Assembly: GCA_018257865.1 (NCBI GenBank)
Contig: JAEUBA010000047.1
Span: forward strand, 1-64,000
Length of the DNA: 64,000 nucleotides
DNA from: Stereocaulon alpinum
Lineage: Eukaryota; Ascomycota; Lecanoromycetes; Lecanorales; Stereocaulaceae
Direction of reading: 5' to 3'
Both the position numbers and the translations under genes were made by a program. The notes beneath the pieces were generated by a model. It made no database searches. It was given only the letters and a program-made list of their open reading frames with translations, and was not told the DNA's origin. Below, piece after piece: positions 44,401-55,827 of this stretch (its first letter is position 1; each line of letters starts with the position of its first letter).

Positions 44401-44851
44401 GTTCAAGAGGCCCACTATTGTTCGCAAGATGAGGTTTGAATTTGAGGAAAAAGGCATCGAACGAATACGTACCTCGATTCGAGAGCAACTCAGGTATTGT
44501 GCCGAGCTCAGGACGAGGGCCAAGGTTCTTGCTGTCCAAAACGTGCACCTGGTAGAGACTTTACAGGACGACAGTGGGCGAGCCATCTTAGTCTTCACCT
44601 TCATCTCCGTCTTCTTTCTGCCTCTGAGCTTTGTTGCTAGTTTCTTTGGTATGAACGTCGTTGGTATCACGGGCACAGCGAGTACTGTTCGGCATTTCTG
44701 GGTGATTGCACTACCCATCACGGCTGGAATTATGACCATTGGGGGACTAGTCGTCTTTTACGGCGAGAGTATCTGGTTTGCACTTGTGAATTTGCCGCAT
44801 ACTTGCCAGGTACTTTTGATCAAGGGGAAGGGGAAAAGGAAAACACATTGA
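41409..44851 (+). CDS. CorA-like Mg2+ channel-family protein with long N-terminal region (1,053 aa)
   Basis: Six exons: 41409-42010, 42061-42100, 42155-42617, 42669-42850, 42920-44200, 44258-44851. The five introns (50, 54, 51, 69, 57 nt) all have GT...AG and compatible phases, total 3,162 nt. The C-terminal 200 residues have a long helix, then two membrane helices (about 964-985 and 1003-1025) with the CorA signature GMN at 987-989 in SFFGMNV. The first helix is TFISVFFLPLSFVASFF. CorA channels pass Mg2+ as pentamers. The first 850 residues are soluble: a polar Ser/Arg-rich start (RRRRSRSPS at about 140), then mixed domains and an acidic linker. Such long fusions are common in filamentous fungi, often of unknown role. 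The short distance from the TATA box to the start hints that a later Met or earlier exon may be used. Confidence 0.85.
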
Positions 44852-45427
44852 TGCTTGTAGCTTGAATCAGGCCGTTACAGATCTGTTCCAAGTAAGCTAG
44901 CTGTACTCCATGTGCAACATATGTTGATCGCTCGGCATTGTAGTAGACGTGATCGTGAACTCATTCCCCCACAATCAGGCCTTATACAACACTTACAGCA
45001 ATCTTTTAGGAAGGACGACGAAGGAAATATACATGTTGCGTGCGCGACCTTCAAAGCCATCATGAGTGCATATAGAGTAGCCGTTATCAACAAAGGACTT
45101 GGTAGGATTTACGGCGTTATGACCGCGCTGTTGAGCACCTTGTGTTATCCACCGCATTGCGCTTTCCAACTTATGAATGGTAGACCAACGACGACTTCGT
45201 ACTGTTGCAGGCTAGAATCTAGAACACTCATCGCATCACAGGCATCAAAACAATGAAATGGGCAAATGCAGACAGGACGCGTTACATCTGTCGCATCAGC
45301 ACGTGTAGGGTAGCAGAAACTGTTTCCACCACTCAACAACCGAACATGCTATTACGACTTGTTGTTCTGCCATGATTTCACTGATCTGTATTCGGATTTA
45401 GTATCAACATCTCTCAGTTCCTGAAGC
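44852..45427. other. Intergenic between convergent genes
   Basis: The CorA-like gene (plus) and the HeLo-like gene (minus) end here. The frame 44,912-45,256 has no motif. The last exon of the minus gene may extend to 45,352. Confidence 0.4.
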
Positions 45428-46981
45428 CTACACGACATTAGCGGATCTCGACACAAAACATGAGTTGATAATCATTGTGTACCTGAGAAAGACCTGTGAG
45501 TGATATTCTTGGAGAAATTCGGCCAGGTATGATTCCCAATCGTCAAATTGCTCGCTCATATACTTCTCAGGTCCTCGAAAGCGGCCACGTGGCTGCCTAT
45601 CTTGCAAGCAGAAAGCTGTTGCCTTACAGTACTGTGTGCCCATGGACTGCTCAATGAGAGGCAGTTTACGGATTCTTTCCGCATCATGTCTATAATCTTC
45701 AGTTCGAGGTGAGAAATCAGGTTCATCCAAGGCGATCTCCATAAGTAACACACCAATACGGAAGAGTTGAGACGTCTCTGCTAAGGCGCCTGGGTCATCG
45801 AACAGCAAGTCGTTGACGTCGAGAGTCTGGATCCCAAGTATGAAGCTTGGACGCTCGCTTCCAGCTGTTTTCAGTCTCAGAAGGTTCTTGCTGCTGAGCG
45901 AGGAGAACCATGGAGTACCTAACAGGAAGAACCCGCATTCAATGACTTTGTAGGCTAATTCGACCTTGGCCCCTGTCGAAAAGTGTTCTTCCGTGGATAA
46001 CTTGGCTGGCTTTGACAACGTTGTCAGAATTGTTGCGAGACTCTCGGGGTCCGACGTCAAACGCACTGGCAACACCGGCGTCTGCGGAAAGCGAAGATAA
46101 GACTGGGGACGTGACCCGTGGTGGGAGACTTTGACCATCTCAGTGCCACGCTCTGAGTTCGGAATGACACGCTGGAGATCCGTGACGCCGAAGTCGATGA
46201 CTTTATTCATGTCTGCAGGAGGAACGTCCTCTTCTAGGACATTCTGAACGACGAGCTTCCGGAGTCCGAGTTCCGGTACTTGAGTGAAGAGCTGGTAGAG
46301 GAGTCGCAAGGTATGGCCGCCACTATCGTTCAAAGAATTCGACCACGTCGTGCCAACATCGAGGAGGTCCATTCCAAGACTACAGTCCATGGTCAAGTTG
46401 AGGCATAATATGTATAAGTCAAGCGACCCGGCTCTGGACTGCAAAGCTGAGTTTAGAAGCCTCTCGCGTTCCGGAAGTCTCGTCTCGTGCGCAAGCACAC
46501 CATGGAGCGAGTCGAATACGGTCTCCGAATATATCCATAACTCGTCGACGGATTTGCTTAATGCTCCGGCTAATTTGTGAAGTTCCTGAAAACGGCCGCT
46601 ACGACGTTTTCTCGAGCGAAGTGCAAGGGTAGTAACGGCTGCCTTCCATCTCGATCTTGGCTGGATTGATTGAGGTCCTTCAGCCTCGCGAAGGTACTTT
46701 TCAATTTGTGTACTTGCTTCTATGATCGCATCGAGCATTCTTCGAATGTTCACCCAGCCTTGGACACCCCAAAGAGCTTTACCAGATACATCTGGGTCCT
46801 TCTTCTGGCCAGACCAGGTCTGTTGCCAGAGTTGAAACTTGTGATGAGTGACTTGCACGTCTAATTCGATCTGTCGAAAGTCCTCGAGCTGATCTCTGGA
46901 GCGAAGAACGGCTTCATAGACTTTTGTTGCTACTTGCAACGACGCAATGACGCTCGCTGTGATGGATAGGGGATCAGACAT
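45428..46981 (-). CDS. HeLo-like / DUF7580-type protein (517 aa)
   Basis: The uninterrupted frame starts MSDPLSITASVIASLQVATK, the hallmark N-terminus of fungal HeLo-like/SesA-type domains, followed by a helical bundle (LRSRDQLEDFRQIELDVQ...). The C-terminal half resembles DUF7580 of fungal HeLo-associated proteins: LAYKVIECGFFLLGTPWFSS, then RPSFILGIQTL, then LFRIGVLLMEIALDEP. HeLo-like domains can form membrane-damaging bundles or act as regulators in heterokaryon incompatibility; here no prion motif or NTPase domain is seen, so the role is inferred. An alternative last intron (GTACAC...GTGTAG) would replace the terminal residues after HSQVFLR with a short exon ending at 45,352. Shares a 407-bp divergent spacer with the kinase gene. 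Confidence 0.75.
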   Translation of the reverse strand: MSDPLSITASVIASLQVATKVYEAVLRSRDQLEDFRQIELDVQVTHHKFQLWQQTWSGQKKDPDVSGKALWGVQGWVNIRRMLDAIIEASTQIEKYLREAEGPQSIQPRSRWKAAVTTLALRSRKRRSGRFQELHKLAGALSKSVDELWIYSETVFDSLHGVLAHETRLPERERLLNSALQSRAGSLDLYILCLNLTMDCSLGMDLLDVGTTWSNSLNDSGGHTLRLLYQLFTQVPELGLRKLVVQNVLEEDVPPADMNKVIDFGVTDLQRVIPNSERGTEMVKVSHHGSRPQSYLRFPQTPVLPVRLTSDPESLATILTTLSKPAKLSTEEHFSTGAKVELAYKVIECGFFLLGTPWFSSLSSKNLLRLKTAGSERPSFILGIQTLDVNDLLFDDPGALAETSQLFRIGVLLMEIALDEPDFSPRTEDYRHDAERIRKLPLIEQSMGTQYCKATAFCLQDRQPRGRFRGPEKYMSEQFDDWESYLAEFLQEYHSQVFLRYTMIINSCFVSRSANVV

Positions 46982-47388
46982 TGGTAAAGCCCCTTATGTC
47001 AAAGTGGTCGGTGAGATAGGAAAGTAGAAGTAAATAATAAAAGGCCATGTTGATATTGTCACCTGGGAGGCAGCTGAGGCAATGTTTTGGGTAATGGGGC
47101 TATGCCCCGCCCTGCTGGCCCCTAACGTCAGATGTACCAACCCGATTGGTAAGACGCCCCCCTTCCATGCAGTCCTGGGCGCTTTGCTGGGTAAGCCACA
47201 ATCGGCCGGCGAAATTGGAGTGGGCAGTGGGCAGTGGGCAGTGGCCAGACGAGGCGAATACAGCCTTCGCAGACTTCACAGCCTTTGCCATTCTATTATG
47301 CCTGCCCATACATATCCTTCTCTACATCGCTCACTATCTCGTCGCCTCCTTTCTGACCTCTATGCCCAACGATGACAATTCCTAGGTT
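46982..47388. promoter_or_regulatory. Divergent promoter between HeLo-like gene and kinase
   Basis: A 407-bp spacer between two ATGs on opposite strands. Contains three consecutive GGGCAGT units near 47,222-47,242. No TATA box stood out. Joint regulation is possible. Confidence 0.45.
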
Positions 47389-49678
47389 ATGCATAGGCCA
47401 CGACAGCCGAGATCGGTGCGAGAACGCGCCGATCACTGCGTCGAGCTACTTCAAGGATTGAAGACCAAGGCGGAGAATGCTCGGCGTCTCCACCGGACTA
47501 ACCCGACGTTCGAACTTCTCAGAAGCGTCGAGCGCGACACCAACGACAGTCTTCGATCTTTACAAGCCTGGATCACGCAATACACGAAAGGAACGCAGAC
47601 GACCAACACCAAGAGCATCGAAAGTGTGAGCGGGTTTTTCAGCTCTCTCGAACATGCGATCGACACCGCATACGACGCATTGGGCTCTAGGTTGCGATAT
47701 CGAAGATTGTGGCTCATTGGCTTCATCCCGCACAAAAGGTTAGGCTGTGTGCTGCAGGCTGCTTCTCATCTAACAATGTCGCAGGAGAAAATACGAGAAG
47801 CGCCTCAGCGGCGCCTTACAACATATAGCAGAGACAACCGGCAAGCTACACGCCCAGCTCAAAGTCCTCCTAATCGATTCGTACAAGCAGGTCGACCGCC
47901 AGAATAAAAAGCAAGACGTACTCGAGAGTACATCCCAAGCCTACAATGCCTTCTCCGAGTTCTTCGACGGCCAGGCCAGCCAAAGTCCGCAGCAATTTCG
48001 CACATCGGCGTTACAACTGCTCTGGAAACACTTCCCCCAATGGGCAGACCTCGAAGGCAAGGTTGGGAGTACGGAGGATCCCGGCGATGGACTGGTCTAT
48101 GACAGTGGACAAGTCACGAAGGCAACCTCGATCTTGAAAGATCTACACGATGCCTGGGCAAAACAAGGGGACGTGTCGCCGTGTCCACCGCCCAAGAACC
48201 TGACAAAGATGGGCAAGATCTGCCTCATTCTGACCGGCATGAACCAACAGCAATTACTCGAAGATTTTCTCGATGGTAATATTGATGATGACAAGTTAGG
48301 GCGTCTGACGAAGGATGAGGTTCAGAAGATCCTTAAAGGCCAACATTCCGATTGGGCAGCAACTTTTGTCACCGAGCAATACCGAGCTGTGCCACGGGAA
48401 TGGAAAGACGGAGACCATCTGGAGGTTGAGGATGAGGAGCCGCTCCCTCTGATTTGTGAGTTACTATACAAAGAAGGATCGTACGGGATGGTGAACCGAG
48501 TTCGGGATTCCTTCTCCGAAAAACTTTATGCGCGCAAGCAGCAGATCATCTCAGGCGAAGAAAGGCAAACGGCCTTGGCGCGAAAGCATCTCGAAGATGA
48601 AACGCAGCGACTCAAGGACCTCGATCACAAGCACGTCGTACGATTGGTAAAGTCATACCAGCGCGGTAAGACATATGGCATCCTACTGTGGCCTGCCGCC
48701 ACGAGCGACCTCGAAAGACTACTGGTCAGATTCTACAACGACAAATTCTATGCCGAAGCAGGCTGCAGAGATAGCGTATGGCTACGCCCAACCTTTCTGA
48801 AAGGGTTCGGCTGTCTAAGCCAGGGTCTTGCATATATTCACGGACGCAATATCAGACATAGGGACGTCAAACCTGCCAACATACTCTACGAAAAAGCCAT
48901 GAGACACAACGATGGAGCAAGGTTCATTTGGGCAGATTTTGGCCTGGCCTATGACTTCAGTGCCACTGGGAACAGTGTGACTAAGAGCCACAAAATATAT
49001 TCGAAGCGATATGCTGCACCTGAGATTGTGGCAGCGAACAAGACAGCCGCTCGGCAAGACAGGAAGAGATCGATCACTCTAGGTAGCCTTGATCGCATCA
49101 CTGAAAACGGCACAGGAAGGGAAACGGAAACGGATATCGAACTTGACGCTCAAACAGCGGACGATTTGTCGGAGAAACATGGAAGAAAGACAGATATTTT
49201 CTCACTTGGCTGCGTCTTCCTGGAGCTGCTCGCAGCTTTGGTCCATGACAAGCTACCCTTGGACAAACAAAGTCCCGAATACCCCAAGGAACCAATGTTC
49301 GCTAGTCAAATCACTGAGTTGAATGCATGGGCGCAACAACATCAACGACTCGATAAGAATCGTGAACTTACGCCGCTATTCAAGGTCGCCTTAGAAATGG
49401 TGTCCGCAAGACCAGACGATCGGCCGGCTGTTGGTGACCTTGTTTGTAGGATCGCCGCCGTAGGAAAGAATCATTTTTGCGAAACATGCTGGGAGGATTA
49501 TACCCAGAAGTCCCGAGCTAGTTCCTCCAAGGCTCCCGTCCAAACCCCAGCATCCTCCTTGACCAGGAGCCCAACAATAAAGTTGGTGCAAAGGGTGAAC
49601 TCGGTAATGTCGCAAAGAGCCCGGTCACAAGCCAAGCGACTGCTGCCACGGAGGGCGACGACAGAGGAGGCTGTGTGA
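47389..49678 (+). CDS. Serine/threonine protein kinase with helical N-terminal region (747 aa)
   Basis: Two exons (47389-47738 and 47785-49678) with a 46-nt intron (GTTAGG...CGCAG), 2,244 nt in phase. The kinase domain is complete: glycine loop GSYGMV at 348-353, ATP-binding Lys in YARKQ (368), catalytic loop HRDVKPANIL from 475, DFG at 501-503 and APE at 528-530. An insert of about 60 residues follows the activation segment. The C-terminal tail is Ser/Arg-rich and contains a CETCWEDY pair of Cys. Residues 1-230 are helical and charged (LRSVERDTNDSLRSLQAW, then KYEKRLSGALQHI), typical of fungal kinases with HeLo-like or goodbye-like N-termini, though I cannot prove that. Head to head with the DUF7580-type gene. 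Confidence 0.85.
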
Positions 49679-51960
49679 TGTTCCTTCGCCACTGCCCCAC
49701 GCACGGCCCAATAGCGGCAAGGCTCTCACCCTGCCGAAGGAGTACGACTTTAGATGAATCGCTCGGACCTTGTCTGGTCTCTAGTATTCGCGGACTAGTC
49801 GTGGGAAGTCTGATTCGTTGGCCTACGCGCTGAGAATTTACTATCGTCGAGAAAGAGGAAATGGATGAGGCCTGCCAGAAGAGATTGAGACGAAGGCGAT
49901 TGCGAGCCGAATAAAACAGTGTCCCTAGGGAATGACCATCTTAATGGCCAACCGCGAGGGAACCCAATGAACATTGTACAAGAAGCTGGACTATCTAACA
50001 GTGGATGGTTGGTATGGCGCAGTCAGGTGACTCATCAGCTTGCACCCTTGTTGATCACGGCCCCAATTCTCAGCTGTGGCAGTCACACGACCGACACCTT
50101 TCTACGCTAAACAGATCAGGATGTAAACCTTTACGCCTGATCTCACCACTCGTCATCGCGCTTCGACATCCGTTCTCCGCAAGGCCTCTTCTTCATGTAT
50201 AACTGCGACATCGGGCATAAGTCGATACCTTCTAGGAAGGCTGAGAAGCGCATCGCCCAGCCTTGCGAGTCATTTGGTCGATCATGTTGTGCCAGGGTCG
50301 TTACTGAGACCTATCCGGCGTTCAGCTACATCTTTATCTCTGCCTCCTACCTTGAGGTCGGCCCTCCTTGACCATACTAGTGCCATTCCGGTTTCCGTGC
50401 CCTCGATGGTAAGTACGAGCCTCTCTGTAGCTCATCGCCAATACTGACTCACAAAAAGCTCCAAACGGTGTGTTCTAGCATCAAAACCCCTCATTTTAGA
50501 AAGCCCGATTACGGGCAGTACCCCAGCTGCTGTTTCAGAAAGGAACCGCAATGTAAATAGCACTATCCACAGTATCTGATACTCATGCGTAGAGCAATAG
50601 AGGTTGGAAAACCAATAGAGTCATGTACATAATAGAACAACATAACCTTAATCAATCGATATGGCTTGTTGAAAGATCAAGCTCGGCACTGTTCACCACC
50701 AAGAACCCTATAATGTTGCTACCTTACATTGCCCCTTCTCGGATACTATCCGCTTTAGCCACGACATTGACTCAGAACTAAAGCGTGTCAGTGAACCGAA
50801 TATACCATATCCGTACCACACTTCTCTCGCATCCCATCTCTTCGCGTCGCCAACCAATACCCCACCTAAGACCCCCCAAGGAAGCCGCAAAACGACCAGA
50901 ATTGCGCGAATCCTTCGCCAAACTCACGTCCTACCACAAGAGCATCAGGATAAAGTACTCCGTTCAAAGAACTTATCAGTAGACTGTCCCACGTATAGCG
51001 GCTGCCTTGAACGAGTCCTTGGGAGAGGAGTCGATCGTCATGTGTAATATCCTATGAGCATACTGAGGTAAAGGCCTGTTGGCATGACTTGGTCATTGTG
51101 CAATTTGGCGTGCGGAGGCCAACGTGGGTCTTTTGTGTGAGTTTCGCTTTATTTGGCTGTTGTTGGGTCTAGTGCGTTGTTGATGAGGTAGATGCGGGCT
51201 GTGGTGAGATTGTGAGACATATATGGTTGCTGGTGCTTTTGGTTTAGAGTATACGAGGTATGAGTAGAATGTTGCACAACAAAGCTTCTCTTGTAGGAGA
51301 TGATTTGAGCGTCCAAGTCTCGTTCAAGAACCTCAAGCTTGTATAATTCTCACAGACATGGAATTTCGGGTCCGGATAGCGCCCGTTCCTTCCATGGTTC
51401 TAGACTGCCTCATAGTAGGACAAGTGAGACCAGGCTCTGTGAGCATGATCGGAAGCATGATGCTGACGACCCGTTGCCCATACTCATCCCAACTCGCTTG
51501 TCGGACTTGCAAAGTTTTCATGTTGAGGATGGCTGCCTCTCCTCGATACATTTTAATACAGCCTCTATGTGGTTTCATAAGATAGGCGTCTAGATGCTCC
51601 TCATTGTATGTTTGAGTAGCGAGGAGTAGGGAGTAAGTGACCGGCACCGTAATCGCCAAAACAAAGTTCAACCGCCCATATAAGGGCACCGGGACACCCA
51701 CCTTAGAGCGTCCTAAGGATCCCCTATTCAAGATAAGTCCGCTTAGGTGTTCACTTAAGGGGGGCCCCCACCCGGAAAGGTTTGAATATTGTTTTGGCAA
51801 CGATGTGGCCGGTTAGGGCTTGCTCACTGTGGGATCCTTAGCCGAAGTTATTCCGGGCTTACTTCCCAAGTACAGAGTACTCCGTACCCCTCGCTCCCAT
51901 ATAGAACACTCCGCATTACTAGCCCTTACTCTCCTCGTCCATTCCACGACATTCCTCAAA
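49679..51960. other. Gene-poor stretch
   Basis: Short frames only. The longest (51,333-51,800 minus, 155 codons) has no motif or start context. The last 200 bp are the presumed metacaspase promoter. Confidence 0.4.
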
Positions 51961-53267
51961 ATGTACCAAAACAATCAATACCAAGGCCAGTACCAAGGCC
52001 AAGGTCAAGGTCACCATCATGGCCAAGGCCAGGGTCAATATCAGGGCCCAGGGGGCCAGTATCAAGGTCAAGGCGGCCAGTATCAAGGCCAAGGGGGCCA
52101 GTATCAAGGCAACCAGCATCAAACCGTTCAACCCCAATACTCGTACAGTCAAAACCCTCAGAACAACCGGCAAAACGTGCGCAAGAAGTCACTCCTCATC
52201 GGTATCAACTATGAGGGTCAGTCGCACGCGCTTCAGGGTTGTCGACAGGATGTCCGCAACATGGTACCTCCCACCGCCCACTCTCCTACATCAACACCCT
52301 ACTAAGCACGTCACAGTCCCAATTCCTTGTTACTAGAGGCTACCCTACCGACGAGCGCAGCATGGTCATCATGGCCGACGACCGTAAAGGCCCCTTCTAC
52401 CCCACCGGTCAGAATATGCTGGCGGCTATGGACTGGCTCGTGAGCGAGGTACACAACAGCTGCTAAGGTGCTCAAGAATATACGCTAACGCTGATCCAAG
52501 CCCCACTGCCAATGCTTCCTCCACTATTCCGGCCATGGTGGCCTAGTGAAAGACCCAGACGGCGACCGCGACTCTGGATACGATAGTACCATCGTCCCTG
52601 TCGACTACGAGAGCCATGGCCAGCTAGACAGCGATCTCCTACACCGACATCTCGTCTCCAAACTTCCACCTACCTCCACCCTTTTCGTCGTCTTCGACTG
52701 CTGCCACTCGGGCTCCGCCATCGAACTCCCCTTCGTCTACCGAACAGACGCGGACGGTAACGTCAACCTGATGGACAATCTCAAGCAAGGCGTGAAACTC
52801 ATACAGACCGCCCAAAACCTTCTCCAAGGAGGCTTCACCCGCGACAAAGTCGGTGATGCGAAACAGCTCATTGCAGGCGCGCAGTCGTTCTTCTCGAGTC
52901 TAAAGCACAGGGCGGAGCCCCAGAAGGAGGGTCTGGGCGAAGAGCATTTCATGGAGGACTGGAAAAACGAAGGGAAGAGCGTGTTTATGTTCAGTGGATG
53001 TAAGGACGACCAGACTAGCGCGGATGCTACAATCGCGGGGGCTCATGTTGGGGCCATGAGTTGGGCGTTGTTGGAGACGCTGCACTCGAGGCCGGAGCTG
53101 ACTTATGTTGGGGTATGTTGAGATCTAAGCACTTCGGGAACCGGGCTAACTACAGTGCGATGCAGGTCCTACAAAACACGCGACAATTGCTATTGGGAAA
53201 ATATAAGCAGGTGCCACAGCTGTCAGTCGGGACACAGGTCAATCTTGAACAGCCTCTACACATATGA
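51961..53267 (+). CDS. Type I metacaspase (382 aa)
   Basis: Four exons (51961-52263, 52317-52448, 52501-53112, 53166-53267) with introns of 53, 52 and 53 nt; all junctions are phase 0, total 1,149 nt. The start ATG opens a Gln/Gly/Tyr-rich prodomain (about residues 1-70, repeated GGQYQGQ units). The caspase fold follows: KKSLLIGINYEG (76-87), MVIMADD, the His motif HYSGHGG (catalytic His 157) and FDCCHSGS (catalytic Cys 213). The C-terminal VLQNTRQLLLGKYKQVPQLS matches the end of fungal metacaspases. These cysteine peptidases cut after Arg/Lys, are often Ca2+-dependent, and act in stress response, protein quality control and cell death; cytosolic. The plain frames end after each exon, which is why the gene looks broken before splicing. 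Looks intact and functional. Confidence 0.92.
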
Positions 53268-55827
53268 TGATTTCTTTGGCGTGCTACGGTGGAAGTCTAT
53301 CTGGAGGATTTGGACACGCGCAATGACGAACCTACGACTTACGACAGACCATTGGAGATGATCAATTTCCTTTGGGGTAACTATGAGGCCACGATACTCC
53401 GAGTGTTTGAGCCTGGATACAGGATCACCTTGTTATGAGTGCTTGACATAGGCTTTGGGCGGATACTCTTTCCTAGAGATCTCTGTCTCTCTTCAAAATC
53501 TCCAAGCCCATTATTACATCTGCATTTCTCTTCTGCAAAATCGCCGCATCCTCTCAGCTTGCCGCCACGAGTGGGCATTATCATTTCCTACTCGTCACAT
53601 CCGAGCCGTCACTACCTTGTCTTCTCAAAGATTGTGGCACACTTCGCGAACTTTCTGACTGAACTTCGTAGCGCTAGCAGCTTTACAGAAGCTCAGATGC
53701 CTTCGCTTGCGTCCGCGCTTTCTCATCATCACCTAAGCATAGATCTCGATCGAATTAAGCGATACAAAGCGACAATAAGGTACAGTCACATTGCGGGCCC
53801 TTGACCGTTCAACCCAGGAGGCCTTGCCTGTTCCACTCGAGCTTCCCGTCAACGATCGGATAGATGTGTAATTCCATGCTTCCCAGGCTCCGTTCCCACG
53901 GATTACTTTTACCGTGATTGAGACTCGGGCTGGAGCGCAGAATTGGAAGCGGGAAGGAACTCGTCCTCCGGCCACTGCCTCTGTTCATGGCCCTGGATAG
54001 TGTCCTAGCATAACGGCATGAGGGTGTAGGATGGTGTCTGTCGCAAGTAGTAGGGTCACGCTTGGCACGTGCAATGAAGGAATCCTCTGACACGTCCAGT
54101 TATATAGAGCTTCATCTTCCAATGTGGTGTGTTGACGGGTGGGCTCCGAAGAGACACGGGCTGTTTTCCGTGGTGGAAGGATCCATTGCTTTTTCGAAAG
54201 TTGGGATTTTGACGAGTTGAGTGCCGTGCTTCAAGAGGTTTGACCCCTCAAGCGGCAGAAAACCATAACCGGCAGACCCTTCAACGGCTCACCAACTAGG
54301 CAACCTTGGGGAAAAGTGTTGCTGTAAAGTTGGTGGAGGAACAGACCTACTCTATTGCAGGGAAGATTGTTTCATTCGATGCCGTGTCCAGAAAATCGAA
54401 GCGAGAGCTTCCGGTCGGCGGCCGTCTGCCAACTGTCAGGTGAACCAGTCTATGGGCAGCCGAGGCAAGACAGTGAAGAGATAGGTGCAACAGAGGGTGA
54501 GAAGTAGGTTGATATCGCACGAGGTAGGGCATGTCTAGCCTAGTGAGGCAACTTGGTAAGGGTCTGGTATGTCAAGCGTGGTTCGCGTGGCCCGAATAGC
54601 GGTGCGCACCGAGGAGGATCTTCCCCCGCACACCTACCATCCGTCTCTCTCTTGCGCTGATCCTTGTACAATCCTATTGTTGTTGGACCTCCCTTTTGGA
54701 AGTTGATATCCGATAGAGCGGTTCAACTGTCAAACTCAGCCATCCATGTCATCGCTGTATTTTATGCACCTTCATTCATCTGCTGATCAATCAGGTTGCC
54801 ACACGTTCTCTGCCTGTGGCTGGACTGCACGGACTGGACATTGACAGGATTCTTGTGCAGAGCCGAGTCCTAAGGTATGATTGGTCTTGTGTTTCATTTA
54901 CTTTCTCCAGTCAAGGATCTGACGAGGCGCGAACCCTGAAGTCTAGCTTATTACTCTGTTTCAGGATCAGCTTCTTCAAGAATACCGACAACAATTACTG
55001 GTGCTACGAAACTAAGGCGACTGCAAAATTGCATTATACACGTCGCGCCAGTAGGAATTGTACCTGGACCGCTTGGTACCTGATCGCGGGCCTTGTACAG
55101 CCACTTCCAGTTACTGTCGCTTCCTTAGGTCAGGCAGGATCGCCAATGACATGAACCTCTCCGCACCCTGAGATCATGAGCCGGGAATAGATTTGACCTT
55201 CGGGGGGTGATGACGCCGTGATTGGGTCAATGCAGGGACCCTAAATCCAACTACGGGTGGCTTAAAACGTTCTTGGCAGGCTACCTTCCTCACTAGACAT
55301 ATGGCCCGCATGAGATCGACAAATCACGGGGGCAAAGGATACACACTTCCGGCCAAGCAATTGTTGGAGTCTTATCATTCATCATACTAATTTCCATATC
55401 CTCAGGAGGACCAACAAGCCTGACCAGTAACGTTGCAATCATCTGGACAACTTACCTGACTATCCCCATGAGCAAGTTGCCACCTACTCTCTTCTGCTGT
55501 ACGCCGTGCCTCGCTTAAACCCGAAAGCCTCTTCTACGCTTCTTTCCCCAGCTCCCCCTTTCGATGATTCGGTGACGGGAATCCCAAAGCCTGCAATCAG
55601 GAGCGGGGATCAGCCTCTCCCGGAGGCGGAGGAAGCAACATTTGCATTTGCATTAGGCAACTAAGGGGCCAGAAGGAGATCGTTATGGAGGTCTCGAAAG
55701 CTATAAAGGAATCCTCAACTCCCCTCGAAAATATAGCATCAGGCATTACACAGACTTCTCAAGTCCATTCTTTATTCAATCAGGTCCCATTTGTTTCATC
55801 TGAGAAGTCTACACCACTTAATTCAAT
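53268..55827. other. Gene-poor stretch upstream of the protease gene
   Basis: Several short frames (53,439-53,804; 53,809-54,093; 54,816-55,154) carry no motif. A TATA-like element lies at 55,702. Nothing else supported. Confidence 0.4.
55702..55709 (+). promoter_or_regulatory. TATA-like box of aspartic protease gene
   Basis: TATAAAGG lies 119 bp upstream of the ATG at 55828. Confidence 0.45.

Noticed and set aside
51333..51800. 155-codon minus-strand frame
   Set aside because: Starts inside the metacaspase upstream region, no motif, no intron support.
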